NCBI GenBank assembly: GCA_964561605.1
Contig: CAZLQD010000039.1
Span: 1 to 64,000 of the forward strand
Origin: JALUZX01 sp964561605
GTDB lineage: Bacteria; Planctomycetota; UBA1135; JALUZX01
Length of the DNA: 64,000 bases
Reading direction: 5' to 3'
In this document: in pieces, positions 44,506-52,159 of the stretch
How the letters are laid out: each line of letters starts with the position of its first letter
Position numbering within the stretch: the stretch's first letter is position 1
The notes under the pieces: generated by a model
Seen by the model: only the letters and a program-made list of their open reading frames with translations
What the model was told of the DNA's origin: nothing
Databases searched by the model: none
Position numbers and translations under genes: made by a program

Positions 44506-44925
44506 GTGGCCCTGGCCGAATTCGACTGGTCCCCGGCCCCCGGGAAACTCAGGACCTTCGGGGCCGCCCTGGCCGTCCTGGCCGCGGCCCTGGGAATCCT
44601 CCTCCATCTCTGGGGCCGGATCGGTCCGGTTCCCGCCGCCCTCTCGGCGGCCCTGGGAATCTCGGCGGGCGCGGCGGCCCTCTTCAGGCCATCCCTCCTC
44701 CGCCCCCTCTACATTCTCCTCCAGATCCCGGCCTGGCCCGTCGGCCTCCTCGTGGGGCACCTGGTCCTGGCCTTCATGTTCTACCTTGTCCTCACCCCCC
44801 TGGGACTCCTGCGGCGGGCCATGGGAAAGGACCCCCTGGGCCTGGCCCGGAAGGAATCCCCCCGAAGCTACTGGATCCCACGGCGGGCCCACCACGAAAG
44901 AGACCGGTATTTCCGGCAATTCTGA
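44506..44925 (+). CDS. SxtJ-like small membrane protein
   Basis: The protein has 139 residues. The start is a GTG with GAGGTG upstream, 11 nt after the carbamoyltransferase stop. The N-terminus 'LAEFDWSPAPGKLRTFG' precedes two tight hydrophobic hairpins up to about residue 100, then a basic tail with 'LGLARKESPRSYWIPRRAHHERDRYFRQF', the conserved end I recall for SxtJ family proteins. The family is named from the saxitoxin cluster, where it also travels with a carbamoyltransferase. Its function is not known; an accessory role for the transferase at the membrane is inferred from linkage. Confidence 0.78.
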   Translation: MALAEFDWSPAPGKLRTFGAALAVLAAALGILLHLWGRIGPVPAALSAALGISAGAAALFRPSLLRPLYILLQIPAWPVGLLVGHLVLAFMFYLVLTPLGLLRRAMGKDPLGLARKESPRSYWIPRRAHHERDRYFRQF

Positions 44926-44930
44926 GCGTC

Positions 44931-45131
44931 ATGACGGAAGAACCCGAAAAGGACGATTTCAAGGAAGCTATCGGGGGCAAGCGCCGGGGCATGATCCCGG
45001 AGTTCCTCGCCTTCCTCTCGGCCAACAAGAAGTGGTGGCTCCTTCCCATCCTGCTGGTCTTCCTTCTCCTGGGAGTCTTTCTCTTCCTCTCCGCCTCGGG
45101 CCTGGCACCCCTGATCTATCCGCTTTTCTGA
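44931..45131 (+). CDS. DUF5989 single-span membrane peptide
   Basis: The protein has 66 residues from the ATG at 44931, 5 nt after the upstream stop. The N-terminal 35 residues are charged ('EEPEKDDFKEAIGGKRR'). A conserved helix 'ANKKWWLLPILLVFLLLGVFLFLSAS' spans the membrane and the end is 'GLAPLIYPLF'. The W-W-L-L-P and A-P-x-I-Y pattern is the DUF5989 signature that usually follows SxtJ. Small single-span partners of this kind are easily missed by annotation. The role is unknown. Confidence 0.8.
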   Translation: MTEEPEKDDFKEAIGGKRRGMIPEFLAFLSANKKWWLLPILLVFLLLGVFLFLSASGLAPLIYPLF

Positions 45132-45138
45132 TCCGGCC

Positions 45139-46473
45139 ATGAGGGTGAAAGCAAGGATCCCGGTCCTCCTCTCCGGAGCCGCTCTCACGGCCGGCGCCTT
45201 CCTGGCGGATCCCCTCTTCGGAGGCACCCCCGGCTTCGGGGTCGCCCAATGGGGAGCCCTCCTTGCGGGCCTCTCTCTCCTCCTCCTCGGCCTGGCGGGA
45301 GGCTGGAAGAGGTTCCTCCTCCTCCTGGGTTCCCTGGCCTTCTCCCTCCTCCTCTGCGAGGGAGTCCTCCACCTCCTCTTCAAGCCCTGGTTCACCACCC
45401 TCTACCGGCCCGACCCGGTCCTCCTCCACGAACTCGTCCCCGGTGCCTTCAAGATCTATCGCCGCCTTCCCGTCAACGGCGGCAGGACCGTCCCGGTCAG
45501 GGTGAACTCCCTCGGTTTCCGCGGAGAAGAATTCCGCCCTTCGAAGGACCGTTTCCGGATCATGGTCTACGGAGACTCCTTCGTGGAAGCCGAGTTCTCC
45601 CCCCTGGAGGAGACCTTCTGCAAGAGGCTCGAACACCACCTCGGAAAGGAGAGGATCCAGGTGATCGACGCCGGCGTCGTGGGCTACGGCCCGGACCAGG
45701 CCCTCCTCAAGATGAAGGAGGAGATCCCCCGGTTCCGGCCCGATCTCGTCATGGAGGTTCTCTTCGCCGGAAACGACTACGGAGACCTGGTCAGGAACAG
45801 ACTCTTTCTGCCTGCCGCAAAGGGCACCTTCCGCCCGAACCGCCCCACCCTCTCCCCCGGCCTCGAGGCCGCCATGGAGAGGGCCCTCTCCCCCTGGATC
45901 CTGCCCAAGCTCTTCCAGAAGGGGCTCTGGTACTTCCAGGCCCACGGAGGGACCTATTCCGACCCCTTCCGCCCCGTGGAGTCCTGGCTTGCCAAGGCGA
46001 AAAGGGAGGTCCGGGACTACCTGGACCATCCTGGAGCCCCCGTGTCCGAGCTCTTCACCGACGACTACGACGCCGACCTGGCCCTGGAGCCGGCATCTCC
46101 TTCGGGCCGGCTCAAAGTCCGCCTCATGAAAGCCGTCCTGGCCGGGACCGCCGCCTGGACCCGAAAGGAAGGAGTCCCCCTGGTCCTACTCATCGTCCCC
46201 TCCCCCATCGACGTCTGCCCCGCCTACGACGTAAGGGTGAACCGGGAGGCCCACCCAGCCTACCGGCCGGAAAACCTGACGGATCCCCTGGTGAAGATCG
46301 CCGGGGATCTCCAGGTCCCCGCCCTGGACCTCTTCGGCCCCTTCCGGGAAAACGAACCGGAGCGCCTCTACTTCCACGGAACGAACGACCACTGGAACGC
46401 CCGCGGCCAGGACCTGGCCGCCCGCCTCGCGGCCGCTTTCCTCCGGAAAGCGGGGAAGATCCCTCCTTTCTAG
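45139..46473 (+). CDS. SGNH/GDSL hydrolase-like protein with N-terminal membrane helices
   Basis: The protein has 444 residues, with ATG 7 nt after the DUF5989 stop. Two or three N-terminal helices (to about residue 75) anchor it. The extracytoplasmic part has block I 'IMVYGDSFVEAEFSPLEETF' (S147), block III 'VLFAGNDYGDLV' and block V 'GTNDHWNARGQDLAARLAAAF' (D417, H418), the SGNH catalytic elements. Such proteins act as O-acyl esterases or acyltransferases on surface glycans. It ends the carbamoyltransferase cassette, and the order transferase-SxtJ-DUF5989-SGNH suggests decoration of an exported sugar chain or lipid. Confidence 0.85.
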   Translation: MRVKARIPVLLSGAALTAGAFLADPLFGGTPGFGVAQWGALLAGLSLLLLGLAGGWKRFLLLLGSLAFSLLLCEGVLHLLFKPWFTTLYRPDPVLLHELVPGAFKIYRRLPVNGGRTVPVRVNSLGFRGEEFRPSKDRFRIMVYGDSFVEAEFSPLEETFCKRLEHHLGKERIQVIDAGVVGYGPDQALLKMKEEIPRFRPDLVMEVLFAGNDYGDLVRNRLFLPAAKGTFRPNRPTLSPGLEAAMERALSPWILPKLFQKGLWYFQAHGGTYSDPFRPVESWLAKAKREVRDYLDHPGAPVSELFTDDYDADLALEPASPSGRLKVRLMKAVLAGTAAWTRKEGVPLVLLIVPSPIDVCPAYDVRVNREAHPAYRPENLTDPLVKIAGDLQVPALDLFGPFRENEPERLYFHGTNDHWNARGQDLAARLAAAFLRKAGKIPPF

Positions 46474-46565
46474 TTACATTTCCCGCTCCAGCCCAACAGG
46501 CCTTTCAAAAAGGTTTCTTCCACCTCGCAGGCTCCCTTCCGGAGTCTCCCCGGAAAAGACGGGCC

Positions 46566-46594
46566 TTGCCGCCTCCTCTCCTACCACATAAAAT
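46566..46594 (+). promoter_or_regulatory. Sigma70-like promoter for the secreted-protein gene at 46664
   Basis: TTGCCG (46566-46571), a 17-nt spacer and TAAAAT (46589-46594) match the consensus at four and five positions. Downstream lies a small ATACA/TGTAT inverted repeat. The leader would be about 60 nt with GGAGG before the start. Confidence 0.55.
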
Positions 46595-46663
46595 ACAGTT
46601 GTATTCATACCTTTCGGCCACCATACGATCCATTTTTCCACCCCGGTCTCTCTGGAGGTACCC

Positions 46664-47737
46664 ATGAACAAGAGAATCCTATTCCTGGCCTCGGTCCTGC
46701 TGGCCGGCCTCTCCCCGGCCCAGACCAAGTATTTGGTCTCCCCCCAGAACAACACCACCATGGAAGGCACTTCCAACAACACCTACCCCTTCTACAACAA
46801 GGCTTTCACCTACATGCAGGTGCACGACGACCTTGCGGGCCGCCCCAGGATTCTCCGGGGGATCGCCTTCAGGAAGGACGGGAACCTGTCGGCCTCCCTC
46901 TCTCCCGCCACCTACACGATCTCTCTGTGGATCAGCACGGCCAAGGTCACATCCGCCACGGCGACGACGACCTACGCCGCAAACCACGGGTCTGACCTGA
47001 CCCAAATCCTGAACAAGGTAACGGTCAGTTTTCCCGGGGCGACCAAGCCGGCCAGTCCCCCCGCCCCCTTCACACAGGTGATCCCCTTCCCCAACAAGCC
47101 TTTCGTCTACAAAGGGAAGGGAAGCCTGGCCTGGGAGGTCCGGGTCTACTCCACGACGAGCACCTCCGTCCGGCCCCTGGACGCCCAGAGTTCTTCCTCC
47201 TCCTACCAGAGATTCGGAAAGGGTTGCCGGGCCACGGGCCAGAACTATGACGCCTACAACTACGGCTACATCCGCACCCCCGCGACCCCTCCCAACACCT
47301 ACATGCTCTATTGCTACGCCCGGTACCTGGCCAAGCAGAAGCCTTACGCCTGGATGGTCGGGATCAACAACAAGAACTTCGGGTCTCTCCGCCTTCCCCT
47401 GGACCTCACCCCCTTCGGCGCGAAGGGTTGCTCCCTCTACGTGGCGCCCCTCGTGGTCAGAGGAGGAGTCACCAGTTCCACCGGTTACGTCTCCACCTAC
47501 TCCAATCCCATCTACATTCCGAAGAACCCTGCCATGGCCGGGATGAAGATCTACTCCCAGTTCTTCTGCTCCGACCCCGGGCGCACCCCCCTTCCCGTGG
47601 TCTTCACCGACGGATGCGCCGTCCTGGTCCCTGGGAATGTACCGGTCTGCCGAATCTACTCCTACGGCAATTCCTCCGCTACGACAGGGTCCAAGACCAG
47701 CGCTTACGGGCTCGTTACCAGGTTCACCTACTTCTGA
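46664..47737 (+). CDS. Secreted 'GCxLY' family protein, paralogue of the gene at 41374
   Basis: The protein has 357 residues, with ATG after CTGGAGGTACCC. A signal peptide ends 'GLSPAQ'. The N-terminal beta-domain has 'RILRGIAFRKDGNLSASLSPATYTISLWIS', then 'KPASPPAPFTQVIPFPNKPFVYKGKGSLAWEV' as in the paralogue, a segment rich in Tyr, and the module 'LPLDLTPFGAKGCSLYVAPLV'. It has its own promoter and a strong terminator, so it is an independent transcription unit. Function is unknown; abundance on the cell surface is plausible given the strong expression signals. Confidence 0.78.
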   Translation: MNKRILFLASVLLAGLSPAQTKYLVSPQNNTTMEGTSNNTYPFYNKAFTYMQVHDDLAGRPRILRGIAFRKDGNLSASLSPATYTISLWISTAKVTSATATTTYAANHGSDLTQILNKVTVSFPGATKPASPPAPFTQVIPFPNKPFVYKGKGSLAWEVRVYSTTSTSVRPLDAQSSSSSYQRFGKGCRATGQNYDAYNYGYIRTPATPPNTYMLYCYARYLAKQKPYAWMVGINNKNFGSLRLPLDLTPFGAKGCSLYVAPLVVRGGVTSSTGYVSTYSNPIYIPKNPAMAGMKIYSQFFCSDPGRTPLPVVFTDGCAVLVPGNVPVCRIYSYGNSSATTGSKTSAYGLVTRFTYF

Positions 47738-47760
47738 TCCCGTCCGGAATCACCGGTGAG

Positions 47761-47801
47761 GAGGCCGCGGGGTGTTCCTCCCCGCGGCCTCTTCTTTCTT
47801 T
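47761..47801 (+). terminator. Intrinsic terminator
   Basis: GAGGCCGCGGGG (47761-47772) pairs perfectly with 47780-47791 around a 7-nt loop and is followed by TTCTTTCTTT. It lies 24 nt after the stop of the secreted-protein gene and before the convergent ABC permease gene. Confidence 0.88.
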
Positions 47802-47846
47802 CCCCGGGCAAGCTCCTTTCCGGACATCCCGGGGGAGGGCGGGGGC

Positions 47847-48584
47847 TCAAAGGATCCACCGCCTCCGGACGTTCCTCAAGGTCACGGCGAAGAGAAGGAT
47901 GCAGAACCCGGCAAGGGCGGCGAAATCCAGGGCCGGGGGAAGGACGCCGGCGGAGTGGACGGCCCCATGGAGGATGTCCGCCCCGTAGGTGAGGGGGAGG
48001 GCGTAGGAAAGAGGCCGGAGCCAGAAAGGTAGATGGGCCACGGGGAAGAAGAGCCCGCAGAGGAAGATCATGGGAAAACGGAAGAAGTTGGAGAAGGTCT
48101 GGGCCTCGAAGACCTCGCTCACGGAGACGGCGATGAAAAGCCCAAGGAAGGTGGAGCTCACGGCGATCAGGAAGACTCCCCCCGCCAGGGCGGGCCATCG
48201 GACCCCCGAGAGATCGGCCAGGAAGGCCGCCATGAGAACGGGGACGAAGGCGTTGGCCGCCCCGAAGAGAATGGCCCCCGCCGTCTTGGCAAGCATGAGG
48301 ACCTCCAGGGGGATGGGCGCCAGGAGAAGGCGCTCGAAGGACCGGCCCTTCTTCTCGAAGGTAACCGTCACGGCGAGCATGCTCGTCGTCCCGAAGAGCA
48401 CCGAGACCCCCATCACACCCGGCAGGAGGGAGGGAATCTTCTCCAGGCCCGAGCCGGACTTGATGAAGAACATGGCCGTCCAGGCCAGGGGGAAGAGGAG
48501 TCCCCAGCTGATATTGGGGGGCTTCAAGTAGTAGGCCCGCATATCCTTGCGGAGGATGTTCCAGAAGGCGATCCATGTCCTCAT
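47847..48584 (-). CDS. ABC-2 type transporter permease
   Basis: The protein has 245 residues with six hydrophobic helices and an N-terminal 'WNILRKDMRAYYLKPPNISWGLLFPLAW'. It has the ABC-2 signature regions 'FEKKGRSFERLLLAPIPLEVLMLAK' and 'FPMIFLCGLFFPVAHLPFWLRPLSYALPLTYGADILHGA'. It is the membrane subunit of a drug/lipid-type exporter whose ATPase is encoded just upstream with an ATGA overlap. The exported substrate is unknown. Confidence 0.92.
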   Translation of the reverse strand: MRTWIAFWNILRKDMRAYYLKPPNISWGLLFPLAWTAMFFIKSGSGLEKIPSLLPGVMGVSVLFGTTSMLAVTVTFEKKGRSFERLLLAPIPLEVLMLAKTAGAILFGAANAFVPVLMAAFLADLSGVRWPALAGGVFLIAVSSTFLGLFIAVSVSEVFEAQTFSNFFRFPMIFLCGLFFPVAHLPFWLRPLSYALPLTYGADILHGAVHSAGVLPPALDFAALAGFCILLFAVTLRNVRRRWIL

Positions 48585-49597
48585 TTCCGGCCCCCCTCTC
48601 CTTTACCCCCCCCTTCCATCTCCCCGGCCTCGATTCCCGTGATCTCCACGAAAACATCCTCGAGGGAGGGCCGAACCTTCCTCGCCTCCGTCACCTCCAG
48701 GCCCCGCTCCTCGAAGAACCGGACCAGGGGACCTATCCGGACGGTTTCCCGCGAGGAGACATCCACCCGGTTTCCCGAAATCCCTTCCACGACCAGGTCG
48801 GGAAAGGTCCGGGCCAGGTCCTCCTCCGTCCCATCGGCCGGCCCGTCCAGGGTGAGGGCCACGACGAAGCGCCCCTCCACCCGGCGCATCAGGTTCTCCA
48901 CCAGGTCCATCTTCACGATCCTACCCTTCACAAGGAAGGCCACGCGCCGGCAGAGCCGCTCCGCCTCCTCGATGTAGTGGGTGGTGAGGAAGATCGTCGT
49001 GCCGCCCCGGTTCACCTCCTCCAGGAGTCGGCGGATGTTCCTGGCGCTGGCCACGTCGATCCCCGAAGTCGCCTCGTCGAGGAAGAGCAGGGGGGGAGAG
49101 TGCATCAGGCCCGCCGCGATGGTGAGCCTTCGTTTCATTCCTTTCGAATACCCCCCGAACTTCCTGCCGGCGGCGACCGTGAGGCCCACCTTCTCCAGGA
49201 GTTCCCGGGCCCGGATTTCCCTCTCGGCCTTCCTCATCCCGTAGAGAGAGCCGCAGAAGCAGAGGTTCTCGAAACCCGTGAGCTCCGGGTAGAGGTTGCT
49301 CTCGTCGGGAACGACGCCCATGAGGTGCTGGGCCGCCTTGGGATCGGAGGAGCAATCCACCCCCAGGATCCGGATGGTCCCGCCATCGGGCCTGGCCAGC
49401 CCGGTGAGAAGATGGATGGTCGTGGTCTTTCCAGCCCCGTTCGGGCCGAGAAGGCCGAAGATCTCCCCTTCCTCCACGTGGAAGTCGATCCCCGAGAGGG
49501 CCTGGACGGGCCCGAAGGACTTGGAGAGCCCCTTCACCTTGACGGCCGCATCCCGGTCCTTCCCGGCGGGGCCCGGACCACCTCCTGAAGCCTTCAT
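48581..49597 (-). CDS. ABC transporter ATP-binding protein (DRA family)
   Basis: The protein has 338 residues from the ATG at 49597, right after GGAGGAGAGG; the longer frame would overlap the kinase gene. It has Walker A 'GLLGPNGAGKTTT', Q-loop region 'GVVPDESNLYPELTG', signature 'YSKGMKRRL', Walker B 'LLFLDEATSGID' and H-loop 'TIFLTTHYIEEA'. The C-terminal 110 residues ('GRFVVALTLDGPADG', 'SLEDVFVEITG') form the usual DrrA-type accessory domain. With the downstream permease it forms a two-gene exporter. It lies 73 nt downstream of the sugar kinase gene, so it could share that transcript. Confidence 0.95.
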   Translation of the reverse strand: MKASGGGPGPAGKDRDAAVKVKGLSKSFGPVQALSGIDFHVEEGEIFGLLGPNGAGKTTTIHLLTGLARPDGGTIRILGVDCSSDPKAAQHLMGVVPDESNLYPELTGFENLCFCGSLYGMRKAEREIRARELLEKVGLTVAAGRKFGGYSKGMKRRLTIAAGLMHSPPLLFLDEATSGIDVASARNIRRLLEEVNRGGTTIFLTTHYIEEAERLCRRVAFLVKGRIVKMDLVENLMRRVEGRFVVALTLDGPADGTEEDLARTFPDLVVEGISGNRVDVSSRETVRIGPLVRFFEERGLEVTEARKVRPSLEDVFVEITGIEAGEMEGGGKGEGGRK

Positions 49598-49670
49598 CCT
49601 CTCCTCCCCTTCCCATTCCCTCCACCAAAGAAGGAGGAAACACAACACGGAAAGACCCCGGTCCGGCGAC

Positions 49671-51020
49671 TCAAGTCCCCACCTCCATCGTTCCAAGTTC
49701 CAGCGCACCGGGAGAGGATCCCCGGAAGATCCTTCCTCCCCGGCCGCCCGTCTCTTCCGCCAGGAGCCGGGCCGCCCGTTCCAGGGCCGCCGCCCCCCTT
49801 GGGGTCCCCAGGACCGCCACCGATCCTCCCGCCCCTCCGCCGGAGACCCTGGCCCCGTAGAGCCCTTCCCCCCCCTCCCTGGCCTTCCGGACCAGGTCCA
49901 CCAGGAAATTCCCCTCGGGAAAACCCAGGCCCATCGGGCCGTATCCCTCGTGGGAGAGAAAGAGCAGGTCTCCCATCTCCTCCAGGACCGCCTCCTCGGC
50001 GGGTCCCCGGGGAGAAAGGGACCGGACCAGGGAGACGAACCTCTCCACCCGGGCCCTCTCTTCCACGGGAAAGGCGAAGGCCCCTCGAAGGGGATAGACC
50101 TCCCGGGGATCCACGGCGGTCACATCGTCACCCGTCCCCCCCGGAAACCGCTCCAGGAATTCCCTCCCCTCCAACCTTTCCGGAAGCAGGGGTTCCAACT
50201 TCTCGTGGAAATCCTCAGGGTCCAGGAGGGCCGGGCCGCCGGGAGGCACCACATCCTCCAGGATCTTCCGGCCCATGAAGGCGGCGCATCTGGCCCTTTC
50301 GTAGGCCCTGCCCCCGACGCTGTGGCGGACACCCGTATCCACGGCGAAGAAGATGATTCCCGGGGGGACCTCCAGGTTCTCCATCATGTCCTCCCCGGAG
50401 CAATCCATGAGAAAGAGGCAGCCCTCCTTTCCCCGGGAGACCACCGCCTGGTCCATGAATCCGCAAGGGGCGCCGGCCATCTCCTGTTCCACCCGGAAGG
50501 CGAGTCCGGGGATCTCTTCTTCCGGGATCCCCAGACCCAGGGCGGCGCAAAGGGCCAGCAAAGAGGAGACTTCCAGGGCGGCCGAGGAGGCAAGGCCCGC
50601 CCCGGGGGGAAGGTCCGAGCGGACCAGCACATCCAGACCGCCCGGTGAAAGGCCCCTGCGTGCCAGGATGGGCAGGGAGCCCAGGACGTAGGCGGCCCAG
50701 CGGAATCTCCCCCGGAAGGCGTCCCGTCCCAGGCGGTTCAGTTCGTCCAGGCCCATCCGGAAGGGCGGGAACTCCTCCTCCATCCCGGCGGAGACGGCCC
50801 GGACCTGGGAAGAGACTTCGGCCCGGGCCAGGGCCAGGCATCCCTCCTGAAGAGGGAATTCCAGGACCAAGGAGCCCGAGTAGTCTCCCACCCCGCCCAG
50901 GACGTCGAGCCTCCCCGGGGCCCTGGCGGCGAAGGCCCGGCCCTTCCAGCCGGGCGGGATGAGGGCCGCCGCCTCCCTTCCCAGCCGTTCCCTCCACCGG
51001 GAAGATCCCTCTCTGTCCAT
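49671..51020 (-). CDS. GHMP family sugar-1-kinase, arabinokinase-like
   Basis: The protein has 449 residues. GHMP kinase motifs are clear: substrate motif 'APGRLDVLGGVGDYSGSLV' (residues 34-52), ATP motif 'LPPGAGLASSAALEVSS', 'GAPCGFMDQ' with the catalytic Asp at 190, 'VDTGVRHSVGG' and the late 'VSGGGAGGSVAV' and 'GSSPGA'. Galactokinases normally read 'GRxNLIGEHxDY'; here the Glu-His pair is Gly-Val-Gly, while Arg and the final Asp-Tyr remain. This and several other segments agree with the kinase half of plant L-arabinokinase as I recall it. It therefore probably makes L-arabinose-1-phosphate or a related pentose/hexose-1-phosphate. It is 1 nt from the GalT-like gene. Galactokinase cannot be excluded. 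Confidence 0.8.
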   Translation of the reverse strand: MDREGSSRWRERLGREAAALIPPGWKGRAFAARAPGRLDVLGGVGDYSGSLVLEFPLQEGCLALARAEVSSQVRAVSAGMEEEFPPFRMGLDELNRLGRDAFRGRFRWAAYVLGSLPILARRGLSPGGLDVLVRSDLPPGAGLASSAALEVSSLLALCAALGLGIPEEEIPGLAFRVEQEMAGAPCGFMDQAVVSRGKEGCLFLMDCSGEDMMENLEVPPGIIFFAVDTGVRHSVGGRAYERARCAAFMGRKILEDVVPPGGPALLDPEDFHEKLEPLLPERLEGREFLERFPGGTGDDVTAVDPREVYPLRGAFAFPVEERARVERFVSLVRSLSPRGPAEEAVLEEMGDLLFLSHEGYGPMGLGFPEGNFLVDLVRKAREGGEGLYGARVSGGGAGGSVAVLGTPRGAAALERAARLLAEETGGRGGRIFRGSSPGALELGTMEVGT

Positions 51021-51021
51021 C

Positions 51022-52053
51022 TCAGTCCTTCTTCTCCAAATAGTGGACTGGCGAAGCGTCCCGCAGTTCCCGGGCCTTCTCCTCGGGACAAGTGTCGGCC
51101 AGGAAGGAACCTCCCCCCGTCTCCGGTCCGGCCAGGTGTTTGAGAAGACCTGGTTTCCTCAGGAAAGGATAGATCTCCAAGTGGAAATGGAATCCCCGGC
51201 TCCCACCGGAAGGGGCGTCGTGGGAAACGAGGATATAGGGCATGGGCCGCTTCCATAGGTTGTCCAGCCTGGCCAGGACCGACCGGAGCAGGGAGGCCAG
51301 GGCCCGGGTCTCCCCTTCGTCCAGGTCCTCCACCGCCCCGACGGGCCTGAGAGGGACGATCCAGGTCTCGTAGGCGAAGCGGGCGCAGAAGGGCACGAAA
51401 GCAAGGAGCCCCTCCCTCTCTTCAACGATCCGCTCCTCCCCGGCCCGTTCCCTCTCCACCATGCGGGAGAGCAAAGTCTTTCCGTGATCGCGGAAGTATC
51501 TCCCCGCCCGCTGGGCTTCCCTCCGGATCGTTTCGAAGACGAAGGGCACGGCGTAGATCTGGCAATGGGGGTGGGGGTTGCTCACGCCCACTTCCTTTCC
51601 CCGGTTCTCGAAGAGGAAGACCTGCTCCACCCCCTCTTGGCGGGAGAGGGAACGCCTCTCCTCCTGCCATGCCAGGACCACCCGAAGGACCTCCTCCTCC
51701 CCCATCCGGCCCAGGGAGAGATCGTGCCTGGGATGATAGCAAAGAACCCTGCTCCTTCCCCTGGCCCGGCGCACCCTGTAGGGACCACCGGGAGAGATCC
51801 CGGGAGGAGGGGCGTCGGGTCCCACGCAGGGCCGGTCGTTGTCGAAGACGAAGACCCCCCGGTAGGCGGGGTTTCTCGCTCCCCCCGCCCGAAGGTTCCC
51901 CGGGCAGAAAGGGCACTCCCTGTCGAAGGAGGGAGGCAGTTCGGCCGGTGGAGGAACCTGGAGGCCCGTCCAGGGCCGGTCCTGCCTGTGAGTGGCCACC
52001 ACCACCCACTCCCCCCTCAAAGGGTGCCGCCTCAACTCCCAAACCATAACCAT
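51022..52053 (-). CDS. galT: GalT family hexose-1-phosphate uridylyltransferase
   Basis: The protein has 343 residues from the ATG at 52053; an ATG two codons later is also possible. Signature parts are the zinc ligands 'RECPFCPGN', 'CYHPRHDLSLGRM', and the nucleophile motif 'NPHPHCQIYA' (His near 163, uridylylated), then 'YETWIVPLRP' and 'GFHFHLEIYPFLR'. GalT exchanges UMP between UDP-glucose and a sugar-1-phosphate. Paired with an unusual sugar-1-kinase, it could act on galactose-1-phosphate or on arabinose-1-phosphate. It is divergent from the GH127 gene, and its start codon abuts the first 41-bp repeat, so expression is likely controlled there. Confidence 0.88.
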   Translation of the reverse strand: MVMVWELRRHPLRGEWVVVATHRQDRPWTGLQVPPPAELPPSFDRECPFCPGNLRAGGARNPAYRGVFVFDNDRPCVGPDAPPPGISPGGPYRVRRARGRSRVLCYHPRHDLSLGRMGEEEVLRVVLAWQEERRSLSRQEGVEQVFLFENRGKEVGVSNPHPHCQIYAVPFVFETIRREAQRAGRYFRDHGKTLLSRMVERERAGEERIVEEREGLLAFVPFCARFAYETWIVPLRPVGAVEDLDEGETRALASLLRSVLARLDNLWKRPMPYILVSHDAPSGGSRGFHFHLEIYPFLRKPGLLKHLAGPETGGGSFLADTCPEEKARELRDASPVHYLEKKD

Positions 52054-52135
52054 GTTGTACAACCCTGCCGGGAGAAGTTTTATAACCAAATTTCGTTGTA
52101 CAAGTCTGCCGGGAAGAGTTTTATAACCAAGGTTC
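52054..52135. repeat. Two tandem 41-bp direct repeats with palindrome, candidate operator pair
   Basis: Copies at 52054-52094 and 52095-52135 agree at 35 of 41 positions. Each begins with a GTTGTACAA element containing the perfect palindrome TTGTACAA (copy 1 extends it to GTTGTACAAC) and each has CTGCCGGGA and AGTTTTATAACCAA. Centres are 41 bp apart, about four helical turns, so two regulator molecules would sit on one face. The TTTTATAAC parts are the only AT-rich DNA here and could form -10 elements. They fill the gap between the divergent galT-like and GH127 genes. Confidence 0.7.
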
Positions 52136-52159
52136 TACGGATCGTTGCGGGAGTTCTGG

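Noticed and set aside
49671..51020. Plain annotation of the kinase as galK
   Set aside because: The normal Glu-His of the galactokinase signature is missing, so the symbol would overstate the substrate. The family call is kept and the symbol left empty.
52054..52135. The two 41-bp repeats as a CRISPR fragment
   Set aside because: There are only two copies, they are contiguous with no spacer, and they lie in a promoter region without cas genes.
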